Source of the DNA: an uncultured Oscillospiraceae bacterium
GTDB lineage: Bacteria; Bacillota; Clostridia; Oscillospirales; Oscillospiraceae
DNA length: 28,681 bases
NCBI GenBank assembly: GCA_958436045.1
Contig: CAUBIP010000015.1
Coordinates: 1 to 28,681, forward strand
Direction: 5' to 3'
The translations under genes and the position numbers were made by a program. The notes beneath the pieces were generated by a model, which saw only the letters and a list, made by a program, of their open reading frames with translations, did not search any database and was not told the DNA's origin. Positions 14,760 through 22,830 of the stretch are shown piece after piece. Positions within the stretch are counted from its first letter, which is position 1. Each line of letters begins with the position of its first letter.

Positions 14760-15245
14760 TCAGGCCGGGCGCGACGCCAGCAGGCAGACGGCGTGGCAGG
14801 CCATGCCCTCGCCCAGGCCGGTGAAGCCCAGGTGCTCCTCCGTCGTCGCTTTGATATTGATCTGCCCCCGGTCCAGGGCCAGTGCCCGGGCGAGGGTCTC
14901 CTCCATGGCGGGCAGATATGGCGCAAGACGCGGCTGCTGGGCGATCATCGTCACGTCGATATTGGCGACCTGGTAACCTGCCTGAGCGATTTTCTCCCCC
15001 ACGCGGCGCAGCAGGATGGTGCTGTCGATGCCGAAGTACTGGGGGTCGTTGTCCGGAAACAGCGCACCGATATCGCCCAAGCCCGCCGCACCAAGCAGCG
15101 CGTCCATCACGGCGTGGGTCAGCACGTCGGCGTCCGAATGGCCGTCCAGGCCCAGGCGCCAGTCGATCTGCACACCGCCTAAGATCAAAGCCCGGCCCGG
15201 GACGAGCCGGTGTACATCATACCCATGTCCGATCCGCAGATTCAT
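14760..15245 (-). CDS. ispF: 2-C-methyl-D-erythritol 2,4-cyclodiphosphate synthase
   Basis: 161 residues. IspF cyclises CDP-ME 2-phosphate with release of CMP in the MEP isoprenoid pathway. Zinc ligands D10 and H12 (GHGYDVHRL) and H44 (in LDGHSDADVLTHAVMDALLGA, written here as its two halves around H44) are present. So are the GDIGALFPDNDP loop and the C-terminal INIKATTEEHLGFTG motif. Length is the family norm. It lies 26 bases after ispD and 45 before the MBOAT gene. Confidence 0.96.
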   Translation of the reverse strand: MNLRIGHGYDVHRLVPGRALILGGVQIDWRLGLDGHSDADVLTHAVMDALLGAAGLGDIGALFPDNDPQYFGIDSTILLRRVGEKIAQAGYQVANIDVTMIAQQPRLAPYLPAMEETLARALALDRGQINIKATTEEHLGFTGLGEGMACHAVCLLASRPA

Positions 15246-15271
15246 AAGCGGCCTCCTGTCGTATTCTAGTT

Positions 15272-16012
15272 CTATTCTTCGTTATGCTCGTTTTCCTCTG
15301 CCGCCAGCAACCGGGCAAGCTGCAGGTCCAGCGGGGTCGTCACTTTGAAATTCCGCTCCTCGCCCGGGGTCAAGCGGACGCGGACGCCCAGCTGCTCCAG
15401 GGCGGCGCAGTCGTCCGTCCAAACGCCGTCGGGCTGGGCCAGGGCGGCGGATAAAAGGTCCCGGTCAAAGCACTGCGGGGTCTGGACAGCGAAAAGCTTC
15501 GCCCGCTCCGGCGTCGCGACCACGACACCGCCGCTTGCGACCTTGATCGTATCCTTCACCGGCAGCGCCGGGGCGGCCGCGCCCGTCTCCGCAGCAGCCT
15601 GCAGGGCGGCATAGATCACATTCTGCGAGACCAGCGGCCGGGCCGCGTCATGTACGGCGACAAGCCGAGAATCTGCCGGGATCTGGGCTAGGCCCGCCTG
15701 GACAGATTCCGTCCGCGTCGCCCCGCCGGGGACAACGGCCAGCAGCTTAGAGGCGCCATACTGCCGCGCCATCTCCTCCACAGAGGAGCACAGTTCCTGC
15801 CGCGTCACAACGATGATGCCGCTAATCTGCACGCACTGCTGGAAGGCCAGCATACTGTGGGCCAGCAGCGGGCGGCCCGCCAGAGCCGCCATGACTTTGT
15901 CGATCCCGCCCATCCGGGTCGCGCTGCCGGCGGCGACGAGGATCGCCGTGGCAGGCGTTCTTTGCTTGCGCAGGGCCTTGGCCGCCGCGCGGGTCAAGTT
16001 GGAAAGCGCCAT
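15272..16012 (-). CDS. ispD: 2-C-methyl-D-erythritol 4-phosphate cytidylyltransferase
   Basis: 246 residues. IspD couples MEP with CTP to make CDP-ME, the step two before IspF. The nucleotide-binding loop is AILVAAGSATRMGGIDKVMA (23-42), and VVPGGATRTESVQAGL, VAVHDAARPLVS, ALPVKDTIK and QTPQCFDRDLL are the conserved later motifs. A basic N-terminal extension of about 20 residues (MALSNLTRAAAKALRKQR) is unusual. A later start would be needed to remove it, but no better one is visible. It is 17 bases after murD. Confidence 0.95.
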   Translation of the reverse strand: MALSNLTRAAAKALRKQRTPATAILVAAGSATRMGGIDKVMAALAGRPLLAHSMLAFQQCVQISGIIVVTRQELCSSVEEMARQYGASKLLAVVPGGATRTESVQAGLAQIPADSRLVAVHDAARPLVSQNVIYAALQAAAETGAAAPALPVKDTIKVASGGVVVATPERAKLFAVQTPQCFDRDLLSAALAQPDGVWTDDCAALEQLGVRVRLTPGEERNFKVTTPLDLQLARLLAAEENEHNEE

Positions 16013-16029
16013 AGTCCCCTCCCCGCTTC

Positions 16030-17403
16030 TCAGAGCGATTGCACCAGCTGCTTGAAGAATTTCCCCCGAACCATAAAGTTTTTGAAGTGGTCAAACGCGG
16101 CGCTGGCCGGGCTCATCAGGACGACATCCCCCGGCTGCGCCAGATTCGCAGCCCGCCGGACGGCGTCAGCAAAATCCGGCACCTCCTCCAGCTGCGGATG
16201 GGGCTGGTCCTGCACCGCCAGCATGGCGTCCCGAATCTTCGGGCCTGTCGCGCCGGTGGTGATGAGGATTTTCACATGGCTGCAGATCTCCGGGCCCAGG
16301 ACATCATAAGGGATATGCTTATCATAGCCCCCCGCGATCAGGATGACCTTCTGGGGAAAGCTGCGCAGCCCCGCGATCGTCCGCGTCGGCGAGGAGGCGA
16401 TGGAGTCGTTATAATACCGCACGCCCCGCACCTGACGGACAAACTCGATCCGGTGCTCCACCCCGCCGAAGGACCGGGCGACAGCGGCGATCTCGTCCGC
16501 CGTGACATGGTCGCCGACGGCGGCGATGGCCGCCATATAATTTTCGATATTATGCACGCCGGGCAGCAGGATCTCATCCGCTGCCATAATGCGATGCCGC
16601 GCCCCGGCCTTGGCGCGGTAAATGACGCCGTCTTCCAGGAAGACGCCGTTTTCCACCGCACTGCGGCGGGAGAACCAGGCGATCTTGCCCGGCGCGCAGG
16701 CTGCGAAGCTGCGGGTGATCGCATTGTCGGCATTCAGGACGACGCAGTCCGCCGGGCTCTGGTGCAGGAAGACGTTTTTCTTGGCGTCGATATACTCCTG
16801 CATGTCCTTATGGATATCCAGATGGTTCGGCGCGAGATTCGTCACGACTGCCACATGTGCGCTGTAGGGGAAATACATCAGCTGGAACGAGCTCAGCTCC
16901 ACGACGGCGAAGTCCTCCGGCTGCATCTGCTCGGCGTACTGCAGCAGCGGCGTGCCGATATTGCCCCCCAGCCAGACCTTGCGCCCAGCCCGCTTCAAAA
17001 GCTCGGAAATAAGCGTCGCGGTCGTCGTTTTGCCGTCGGAGCCGGTCACGGCGATGAGCTTTGCCGGACAAACGGCGAAGAATGCCTCCATCTCCGAGGT
17101 GATGACCGCGCCCGCCTGGCGCAGCGCCTGCAGCGCCGGGATATCCGGGTGCATCCCCGGCGTCCGGAAAACGACATCCGCCGTCAGGCCGTCAAGATAC
17201 CCGGGGCCTGTCCGCAAGACTGCGCCCCGGTCTGCAAGCTGCCGGACCTCCTCCGGCAGGTGCTCCAGCGGCGTTTTGTCACAGCCGGTGACGGTGCAGC
17301 CATAGTCCAGCAACAGCTGCATCAGCGGCAGATTGCTGACGCCCAGGCCTAGCACAACGACGCGCTTGCCCTGCAGCGCCGCAAAATATTGACGAACTGT
17401 CAT
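16030..17403 (-). CDS. murD: UDP-N-acetylmuramoylalanine--D-glutamate ligase
   Basis: 457 residues from the ATG at 17403. MurD adds D-glutamate to UDP-MurNAc-L-Ala in peptidoglycan precursor synthesis. The N-terminal Rossmann-like domain has VVVLGLGVSNLP. The ATP-binding P-loop is GSDGKTTT (121-128), then GNIGTP, VVELSSFQL, TNLAPNHLDIH and the central HNIENYMAA. The C-terminal domain has GVEHRIEFV, NDSIASSPTR and ILIAGGYDKH. The open frame runs 44 codons further upstream, but that part overlaps the promoter. AAGGGAAGGAT precedes the chosen ATG. It heads the murD-ispD-ispF-MBOAT-SGNH run. Confidence 0.96.
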   Translation of the reverse strand: MTVRQYFAALQGKRVVVLGLGVSNLPLMQLLLDYGCTVTGCDKTPLEHLPEEVRQLADRGAVLRTGPGYLDGLTADVVFRTPGMHPDIPALQALRQAGAVITSEMEAFFAVCPAKLIAVTGSDGKTTTATLISELLKRAGRKVWLGGNIGTPLLQYAEQMQPEDFAVVELSSFQLMYFPYSAHVAVVTNLAPNHLDIHKDMQEYIDAKKNVFLHQSPADCVVLNADNAITRSFAACAPGKIAWFSRRSAVENGVFLEDGVIYRAKAGARHRIMAADEILLPGVHNIENYMAAIAAVGDHVTADEIAAVARSFGGVEHRIEFVRQVRGVRYYNDSIASSPTRTIAGLRSFPQKVILIAGGYDKHIPYDVLGPEICSHVKILITTGATGPKIRDAMLAVQDQPHPQLEEVPDFADAVRRAANLAQPGDVVLMSPASAAFDHFKNFMVRGKFFKQLVQSL

Positions 17404-17493
17404 CCCCGATCCTTCCCTTCCGCCGGGCGCGCTTCGGCCCCGGCCATCTGATTTTTCGCGCAGCGCGTGTCTGCGCGCAGCATAATTATTTTT

Positions 17494-17522
17494 ATTATAG
17501 CCTTTCCAAGACAAATTTGCAA
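17494..17522 (-). promoter_or_regulatory. Promoter of the murD operon
   Basis: TTGCAA (17522-17517), a 17-base spacer and perfect TATAAT (17499-17494) on the minus strand, about 90 bases before murD. It is back to back with the rnpB promoter. Confidence 0.85.
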
Positions 17523-17528
17523 TAAACT

Positions 17529-17557
17529 TTGACATTTCCGCAGCAATCCGCTACAAT
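17529..17557 (+). promoter_or_regulatory. Promoter of rnpB
   Basis: Perfect TTGACA (17529-17534), a 17-base spacer and TACAAT (17552-17557), five to six bases before the RNA begins. Confidence 0.9.
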
Positions 17558-17561
17558 AAAC

Positions 17562-17910
17562 CTTGCAACCGGGCCGGACAGCCGCGCGGCTGGCGCCAAC
17601 GCGCCTGCCGTGAGGAAAGTCCGGGCTCCATAGGGCAAGGATAACAGGTAACGCCTGCCGGGGGTGACCCCAGGAAAAGTGCAACAGAAAGATACCGCCC
17701 TGCCTTGCAGGGTAAGGATGGAAAGGCGAGGTAAGAGCTCACCCGCCGCATGGAGACATCGCGGCGCTGTAAACTCTATCCGGAGCAACACCGTGGAGGA
17801 GATAAGGCTGGCCCGGCTGTCTCCGAGGAGGTGGCTGGAGCGCACGGGCGACCGTGCGCCTAGATAGATGGCTGTCCACGACAGAACCCGGCTTACAGGC
17901 CCGATTGCAA
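17562..17910 (+). ncRNA. rnpB: RNase P RNA, bacterial class A
   Basis: The catalytic RNA of RNase P matures tRNA 5' ends. The conserved GAGGAAAGTCCGGGCTCC block, GGGTAAGGATGGAAAGGCG, the AGAGCTCACC region, the GCTGTAAACTCTATCCGGAG block and the late AGATAGATGGCTGTCC are present in order. The 3' GACAGAACCCGGCTTACAG follows. The outer P1 helix pairs TTGCAACCGGGCC near 17564 with GGCCCGATTGCAA near 17910, which sets the ends to within a few bases. An intrinsic terminator follows directly. The neighbouring open frames here are not genes. Confidence 0.97.
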
Positions 17911-17936
17911 AACCGGCGCGCTTCTGCGCCGGTTTT
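17909..17936 (+). terminator. Terminator of rnpB
   Basis: AAAACCGGCGC (17909-17919) pairs perfectly with GCGCCGGTTTT (17926-17936), with a 6-base loop, ending in TTTT. The A-rich left arm could also make it bidirectional. Confidence 0.9.
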
Positions 17937-17970
17937 CCTAAAATTTATCCCGCGCAAGCGAGGTGGCACC

Positions 17971-18594
17971 GTGGCCTCTTACTACATGTTCTATAAGCCC
18001 CGCGGCTATCTGACGGCCTGCCGCGACGCCCACCGGGCGACGATCATGCCCCTTCTGCCCGCTGCGCTGCAGCATCTGCACCCCGTCGGCCGGCTCGACC
18101 GGGATACCGAAGGCCTTCTGCTGCTGACGGACGACGGCAGGCTGGATAACCGCCTGCTGCAGCCCCGGGCACATGTGGAAAAAGTCTATTTCTTCGCCGC
18201 CTTCGGCGCGCTGGAGGAGGAAGCCCAGGCCGCGCTGCAAACCGGCCTGCTGCTGCCCGGCGACCCAATCCCGACGGCCCCCGCCGTTTTGTCCGGCGTG
18301 CAGCGCCGTCCTTTGGCCGAATGCCAGGCCTGGCTCCCGGCGGGCTATAAGCGCCGCGTCCTGCGTCTGCCCCAGCGGCAGATCGTCACCGGGACGCTGA
18401 CGATCCGGGAGGGCCGCAAGCACCAGGTCCGGCGGATGCTGGGCGCCTGCGGCTGCCAGATCTTTTACTTAAAACGGACTGCCATCGGCGGCGTCACGCT
18501 GGACGCGGCGCTTGCCCCCGGGCAGCTCCGCCCGCTCACCGGCGCAGAGCGCATCCTGCTCGGCGTCGCCCCAGACAGGGAGGAACCCTTATGA
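17971..18594 (+). CDS. Pseudouridine synthase, RsuA/RluE type without S4 domain
   Basis: 207 residues from a GTG at 17971 preceded by GAGGTGG. It converts a specific uridine of ribosomal RNA to pseudouridine. The catalytic motif is GRLDRDTEGLLLLTDDG with D43 the nucleophile. KPRGYLTAC near the start and REGRKHQVRRMLGACG near the C-terminus are typical of the RsuA/RluB/E/F branch. The RNA-binding S4 domain usual in RsuA is absent, as in RluE, so the target cannot be told from the sequence. The next ATG (17986) would remove only five residues. It overlaps the next gene by four bases (ATGA). Confidence 0.9.
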   Translation: MASYYMFYKPRGYLTACRDAHRATIMPLLPAALQHLHPVGRLDRDTEGLLLLTDDGRLDNRLLQPRAHVEKVYFFAAFGALEEEAQAALQTGLLLPGDPIPTAPAVLSGVQRRPLAECQAWLPAGYKRRVLRLPQRQIVTGTLTIREGRKHQVRRMLGACGCQIFYLKRTAIGGVTLDAALAPGQLRPLTGAERILLGVAPDREEPL

Positions 18595-19151
18595 AGCTTT
18601 TGATTGCATCCGATATCCACGGCTCGGCCCTCTACTGCCGCCAGCTGCTGGACGCCGCGGACCGGGAGCAGCCGGACCGCATCCTGCTCCTGGGCGACCT
18701 GCTCTATCACGGCCCCCGGAACGACCTGCCGGGCGGCTACGCCCCGAAGGAGGTCATCTCCCTTTTGAATGACCGCCGCGCCCAGCTTTTCTGCGTCCGC
18801 GGCAACTGCGAGGCGGAGGTGGACCAGATGGTCCTCACCTTCCCGGTCCTGGCGGATTACTGCCTGGTGGAGCTGGACGGGCATCTCGTCTTCGCCACCC
18901 ACGGGCATCACGCCAGCGAGGCCGCGCCCCCTCCCCTGCAGCCCGGCGACGTGCTGCTGTGCGGGCATACGCATATCCCCGCCTGCCGCGCCTGCGGCGA
19001 GCTGGTCTACCTAAACCCTGGCTCTGTCTCCATCCCCAAGGCAGGCTCCCGCCGGAGCTACCTGCTCTATGACGGCGGCGTCTTTTCCTGGAAGGACCTG
19101 TCCGGCAAGACGTATCACACCTGGCGCTGGGGAGAGCCCGCCCAATGGTGA
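18591..19151 (+). CDS. YfcE/MJ0936-type metallophosphodiesterase
   Basis: 186 residues, a calcineurin-like phosphoesterase fold with two bound metals. The metal ligands are visible in order: D8 and H10 (SDIHG), D36 (GDLLYHG), N72 (GNCEAEV), H104 (ATHGHH), H126 and H128 (CGHTHIP). NPGSVSIPKAGS is the typical C-terminal loop. Family members hydrolyse small phosphodiesters in vitro, and the natural substrate is not known. Its start overlaps the pseudouridine synthase stop and its stop overlaps the next start by seven bases, so the three genes form a translation-coupled unit. Confidence 0.93.
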   Translation: MKLLIASDIHGSALYCRQLLDAADREQPDRILLLGDLLYHGPRNDLPGGYAPKEVISLLNDRRAQLFCVRGNCEAEVDQMVLTFPVLADYCLVELDGHLVFATHGHHASEAAPPPLQPGDVLLCGHTHIPACRACGELVYLNPGSVSIPKAGSRRSYLLYDGGVFSWKDLSGKTYHTWRWGEPAQW

Positions 19152-19897
19152 CAAAACGGCAGGGCGTGCTGCTCGCCCTCTGGCTGGCGCTGGCCCTTAT
19201 TCTGCGGTTTGTCTGCACGGCCTGTGATTATCTTGCGTACAGCATCGTCTTTGGCATCCTGGTCTGGGCGGCGTATCGTGCGCTTAGACACCTTGCCGCG
19301 ACAAAGGCCGGGCTTGCCCGGCATCTGCGGCGGGCGCTGAGCCTGCTCTTGGCGCTTTGTGCCGTCTGGTTTTTGGGGACAGAGGTCTATCTGATCTCCG
19401 GCGCCCGGACGGACGATACAACGCCGTGCCAATATATCGTCGTTCTCGGCGCGCAGGTCCGGGGGACGCAGCCCTCCCGCGCCATGCGGGACCGGACAGA
19501 CGCCGCAGCCGCCTATCTTTCCGCGCATCCGGACGTTATCCGCATCGTGACCGGCGGCCAGGGGCCTGGGGAGAAGATTACGGAAGCTGCCTGCATGCGC
19601 CGCCTGCTGCTGGACGCAGGCATCCCAGGCACGCGCATCTGGCTGGAGACGAAGGCCAGCGATACGGCGGAAAACCTGGCCAATAGTCTTTCCCTGATTG
19701 AAGCGCAGACCGGCACGCGGCCGGACCGGCTCGGCATCGTCAGCAGCGAATATCACCTGCGCCGCGCCCAACTGGTTGCATCCCGCCAGGGCTGCCAAGG
19801 CGTCGCCATCGCTGCGCCGACGAGTCTTGTCTTTATGCAGGTCAATTATTTTATCCGCGAGGCCTTTGGCCTGTGGTATTATTGGCTTTTTAAGTAA
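19145..19897 (+). CDS. DUF218/YdcF-family membrane protein
   Basis: 250 residues. Two to three N-terminal membrane segments (about 8-25, 31-45 and 64-82) precede a DUF218 domain (about 93-240). The domain has YIVVLGAQVRGTQPS, RIVTGGQGPGEKITEA, DAGIPGTRIWLETKASDT, AENLANSL and GIVSSEYHLRRA. The fold is related to SAM-binding or ElyC/SanA envelope-stress proteins. A role in envelope or undecaprenyl metabolism is possible but not shown here. The start ATG lies inside the end of the preceding gene. Confidence 0.88.
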   Translation: MVTKRQGVLLALWLALALILRFVCTACDYLAYSIVFGILVWAAYRALRHLAATKAGLARHLRRALSLLLALCAVWFLGTEVYLISGARTDDTTPCQYIVVLGAQVRGTQPSRAMRDRTDAAAAYLSAHPDVIRIVTGGQGPGEKITEAACMRRLLLDAGIPGTRIWLETKASDTAENLANSLSLIEAQTGTRPDRLGIVSSEYHLRRAQLVASRQGCQGVAIAAPTSLVFMQVNYFIREAFGLWYYWLFK

Positions 19898-19935
19898 CTG
19901 GAGCACATATGAAACACGATTGAAGGAGGCACACC

Positions 19936-20709
19936 ATGCAAGAAGAGATCCGGCAGGACACCGCAGACCAGCCCGAGGCCACAGCGGTCTCGCCCGCAGA
20001 AACCGCGCTCGATGCGCCCGAGGCGCAGGACAGCGCTTTGGACACTGCAGAAGAAGTCGCAGAGTCGCCCGAAGAAGCGCCCCCCGAAGAGACGCTGCCG
20101 GAGGAGGAGCCGGTCTTTGTCAGCGATTTTCTCCTGAATGCTGACGGCTTTTATGAGACGGCTTCGTTTGCCTATCTCCGGGTGACAAACAACGCCTGGA
20201 TCCTGCTGGGGCTCTACGTTGTCTATTTCGTCGCCAGCCTGATTGCAGGCAAGATCACTTCCCTGCTGCCCATCGTCGGCGTCATCATCGCCGTCGTCAC
20301 GTATATGCTTTATGGCAACACGAAGCAGCAGATCAAAAACGCCCACGCGCGGCAGATCTATATCACCAAGACCAGCGAATCCCGGTATCACATCGCCCTG
20401 GGCGAGCATATTCGCATGTCGGTCAATGGCCTGCCGATGGTCCAGTACGATTACAGCACCATCCGCTCCATCTGCCAGACGGCCCACTATTACCTGCTGT
20501 GCATGGACCAGCAGATCTATATCGCCGTCGCAAAGGCCGACCTGCAGGGCGGGACGGAGGAGGAGCTGCTGCAGTTCCTATTCCACAGCTGCCCGTACCT
20601 GAAAAACAAGAAGGTCCCCACAGCCGAGGGCAAAGAACGCATGGCCATGATCGCGACCTTCGTCACCGTCGCCGTGACCCTGCTTAGCCTGATCCCGCTG
20701 TTTCTCTAA
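19936..20709 (+). CDS. YcxB-like membrane protein with acidic N-terminus
   Basis: 257 residues. Residues 1-62 are low-complexity, rich in Glu, Ala and Pro, and probably disordered. Two membrane segments (about 86-104 and 107-126) follow. A soluble strand-rich domain of YcxB type (about 138-222) has IYITKTSESRYHIALGEHIR, YDYSTIRSICQTAHYYLLCM and QIYIAVAKADLQGGTEEELL. A C-terminal membrane segment (about 236-257) ends the protein. AAGGAGG lies 7 bases before the ATG. Function is unknown. It stands 38 bases after the DUF218 gene, convergent with cotJC. Confidence 0.82.
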   Translation: MQEEIRQDTADQPEATAVSPAETALDAPEAQDSALDTAEEVAESPEEAPPEETLPEEEPVFVSDFLLNADGFYETASFAYLRVTNNAWILLGLYVVYFVASLIAGKITSLLPIVGVIIAVVTYMLYGNTKQQIKNAHARQIYITKTSESRYHIALGEHIRMSVNGLPMVQYDYSTIRSICQTAHYYLLCMDQQIYIAVAKADLQGGTEEELLQFLFHSCPYLKNKKVPTAEGKERMAMIATFVTVAVTLLSLIPLFL

Positions 20710-20731
20710 AAAACGCCGCCCTAACGGCACA

Positions 20732-20766
20732 CAAGCCCCCGCTGGAAAAACTCCGGCGGGGGCTTG
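20732..20766. terminator. Shared hairpin between convergent genes
   Basis: CAAGCCCCCGCTGGA pairs with TCCGGCGGGGGCTTG across a five-base loop, a 15-bp stem with one wobble. It lies between two convergent genes and has no strong T-run on either side. It probably serves both. Confidence 0.72.
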
Positions 20767-20797
20767 CAATTTGGCGAAAAATCAAATCAAAATCAGG

Positions 20798-21394
20798 TCA
20801 CAGATCCAACGCCGGGTTCATATAGTAGACATTCTTCTGATCGAGCCGCTCCCGCAGCTTCTGCAGCGCCTCGCCGAAACGCTGGAAGTGGACGATCTCC
20901 CGCTGCCGGAGGAATTTGATGACATCGTTGACATCCGGGTCATCAGAGAGCCGCAGGATATTATCATACGTCACCCGGGCCTTCTGCTCTGCGGCCAGGT
21001 CCTCCGTCAGGTCCGCAATGGGATCTCCCTTGACGGCCATACTGGCGGCGTTCCACGGGAAGCCCGAGGCCGCCGTGGGGTAGACCCCCGCAGAATGATC
21101 GACAAAGTACGGCGCAAAGCCGCCCTCCTGCATCTGCTTCTCTGTCAGCGAGCGGGTCAGCTGGTGGACGATACTCCCTACCATCTCCAAATGCCCCAGC
21201 TCCTCTGTACCAATATCCGTCAGCAGTCCCTTCTGCTCCGCAAACGGCATCGAATACCGCTGACTCAAATACCGCAGCGACGCACCCAACTCTCCATCCG
21301 GTCCACCATATTGACTGATAATGATCGCAGCCAGGCGGGGGTTGGTGTTTTTGATCTTGACGGGGTATTGGAGTCTTTTTTCGTAGACAAACAT
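20798..21394 (-). CDS. cotJC: Spore coat manganese catalase CotJC
   Basis: 198 residues, a ferritin-like dimanganese protein of the CotJC family in the spore coat. Candidate metal ligands are E35 (GELGASLRYL), E65 and H68 (IGTEELGHLEMV), E136 (LAAEQKA) and H169 (REIVHFQRF). YPTAASGFPWNAA is typical of Mn-catalases. The ATG at 21394 is four codons past AAGGAGG inside the end of the upstream gene, three bases after its stop. Expression in the mother cell during sporulation is expected from the family. Confidence 0.93.
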   Translation of the reverse strand: MFVYEKRLQYPVKIKNTNPRLAAIIISQYGGPDGELGASLRYLSQRYSMPFAEQKGLLTDIGTEELGHLEMVGSIVHQLTRSLTEKQMQEGGFAPYFVDHSAGVYPTAASGFPWNAASMAVKGDPIADLTEDLAAEQKARVTYDNILRLSDDPDVNDVIKFLRQREIVHFQRFGEALQKLRERLDQKNVYYMNPALDL

Positions 21395-21397
21395 CGC

Positions 21398-21874
21398 TCA
21401 GCCCTCCTTTTTGCTGCCTGACGCATTCTTGCCCGCCGCCGGGTATTCCCAGGGCCAGGGGCCGCGCAGCCATTCGTAGGCGCCGTTGACGACGCCGTCC
21501 ATGGCAAACAGTGGGCCGGACTGCTCCTGCAGCAGCGCCATGCCCTTCTGATATAGGGCGCGATATGACGCCAGCAGCTCGGCGGCCTCCCGGTCGTCAC
21601 TGTGGGTATCGAGATACAGCACCAGCTCGTCGATGGCAAAGCCCAGCGCCTGCAGCTCATGCAGCGGCGTAGACGGCAGGTCGGACTCGTTGACCATGCC
21701 CATAAACGGCAGGTCCAGCCCCGGGAACAGTGTCCCGCGAACCAAGCCCTGGGGCAGCGCGTAATGCGCCGGGGCATTTTGCTGGAAGGGCACATATGGA
21801 TTGGCCAGCGGCGCGCAGCTAGGCAGATAGCCAAAGCCCTCACGGCGCTCGGGCTGCGTTTGATCTTTTTGCAT
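21398..21874 (-). CDS. Fused CotJA-CotJB spore coat protein
   Basis: 158 residues carrying two normally separate proteins in one frame. Residues about 1-65 match CotJA (LANPYVPFQQNAPAHYALPQ, LVRGTLFPGLDLPF). Residues about 66-158 match CotJB (LHELQALGFAIDELVLYLDT, SGPLFAMDGVVNGAYEWLRG, PWPWEYP). CotJA and CotJB are usually about 80-90 residues each from adjacent genes. No stop codon or restart lies between the parts here. The three Cot proteins are thought to assemble together on the spore surface. GGAGGTTTC precedes the ATG. The fusion is seen directly; family names are from memory of motifs. Confidence 0.85.
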   Translation of the reverse strand: MQKDQTQPERREGFGYLPSCAPLANPYVPFQQNAPAHYALPQGLVRGTLFPGLDLPFMGMVNESDLPSTPLHELQALGFAIDELVLYLDTHSDDREAAELLASYRALYQKGMALLQEQSGPLFAMDGVVNGAYEWLRGPWPWEYPAAGKNASGSKKEG

Positions 21875-21918
21875 GAAATTGAAACCTCCGTTCCGGCGGA
21901 TCGCGTCCGCTCTGGTTC

Positions 21919-21949
21919 ATCTTATGCCGCAGATTCCGCGCTGTTCCAA
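21919..21949 (-). promoter_or_regulatory. Candidate promoter of the cotJ operon
   Basis: On the minus strand CATAAGAT (21926-21919) resembles a sigma-E -10 element, and TTGGAA (21949-21944) stands 17 bases upstream. The spacing fits sigma-A better than sigma-E, so the assignment is open. Confidence 0.35.
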
Positions 21950-21996
21950 CAAAATGGGCTTCCATCTCAAGATCGCGAAAAAATTTCTCCCATTTC

Positions 21997-22025
21997 TTGA
22001 TTTTTCCGCCGGGGTTGTTTATCAT
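21997..22025 (+). promoter_or_regulatory. Promoter of proBAC
   Basis: TTGATT (21997-22002), a 17-base spacer and TATCAT (22020-22025), about 30 bases before the proB start. No T-box or other leader fits in such a short 5' end. Confidence 0.7.
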
Positions 22026-22056
22026 AGGAGCAGATCTTAGGACGAGGTAAGACACT

Positions 22057-22830
22057 ATGCGTATTGTGGTTAAAATCGGCACCTCTACCCTGGCCCATGC
22101 GACAGGCCTTTTGAATATTCGGCTGGTAGAGAGCCTTTGTAAAGTTTTGAGCGATTTAAAAAACGCCGGGCACGAGGTCATCCTCGTCTCCTCCGGCGCC
22201 ATTGGCATGGGGGTCGGCAAGCTCCAGCTGGCCCAGCGGCCATCGGATATGCCGACGAAGCAGGCCGCCGCGGCCGTCGGGCAGTGCGAATTGATGTACG
22301 CCTATGACAAGCTGTTTTCCGAATACCACCATACCGTCGCCCAGCTGCTGCTGACTGGCAGCGACCTGGACCACGAGGACCGCAAGCAGAACATCGAAAA
22401 CACCCTCTTCCGTCTGCTGGAGCTGGGCGCACTACCGATTGTCAACGAAAACGACACCGTCACGACGGAGGAGATCGGCATCGGCGATAACGATACGCTC
22501 AGTGCCATCGTGGCGATCCTAGTCAAGGCGGATTTGCTGGTTCTGCTCTCGGATATCGACGGGCTCTACACCGCGGACCCCCACAAGGACCCGACCGCGC
22601 AGCGCATCAACGAAGTGCCTGCCATCACGCCGGAGATTCTGGCCCTGGGCGGCGCCTGTGGCTCCAGTCTCGGCACCGGCGGGATGCGGACGAAGCTTCA
22701 CGCGGCGGAGCTCGTGACCGCCGCCGGGACGGATATGGTCATCGCCAATGGCAGCGCGCCGCAGCTGCTCTATGACATTGCCGCCGGCCGCCGCGCCGGG
22801 ACACGCTTTCTTGGGAGGAAAGACCTATGA
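22057..22830 (+). CDS. proB: Glutamate 5-kinase
   Basis: 257 residues. ProB phosphorylates L-glutamate, the first and usually proline-inhibited step of proline synthesis. The amino-acid kinase domain is complete, with VVKIGTSTL, VSSGAIGMGVGKL, LPIVNENDTV, GDNDTLSA, LSDIDGLYT and TGGMRTKLHAA. The C-terminal PUA domain found in many ProB proteins (about 367 residues) is absent, as in several Clostridia. GAGGTAA precedes the ATG. The gene overlaps proA by four bases (ATGA). Confidence 0.96.
   Translation: MRIVVKIGTSTLAHATGLLNIRLVESLCKVLSDLKNAGHEVILVSSGAIGMGVGKLQLAQRPSDMPTKQAAAAVGQCELMYAYDKLFSEYHHTVAQLLLTGSDLDHEDRKQNIENTLFRLLELGALPIVNENDTVTTEEIGIGDNDTLSAIVAILVKADLLVLLSDIDGLYTADPHKDPTAQRINEVPAITPEILALGGACGSSLGTGGMRTKLHAAELVTAAGTDMVIANGSAPQLLYDIAAGRRAGTRFLGRKDL

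Noticed and set aside
17664..17969. Small open frames in rnpB
   Set aside because: The whole segment is explained by the conserved RNase P RNA; no ribosome binding sites or protein motifs.
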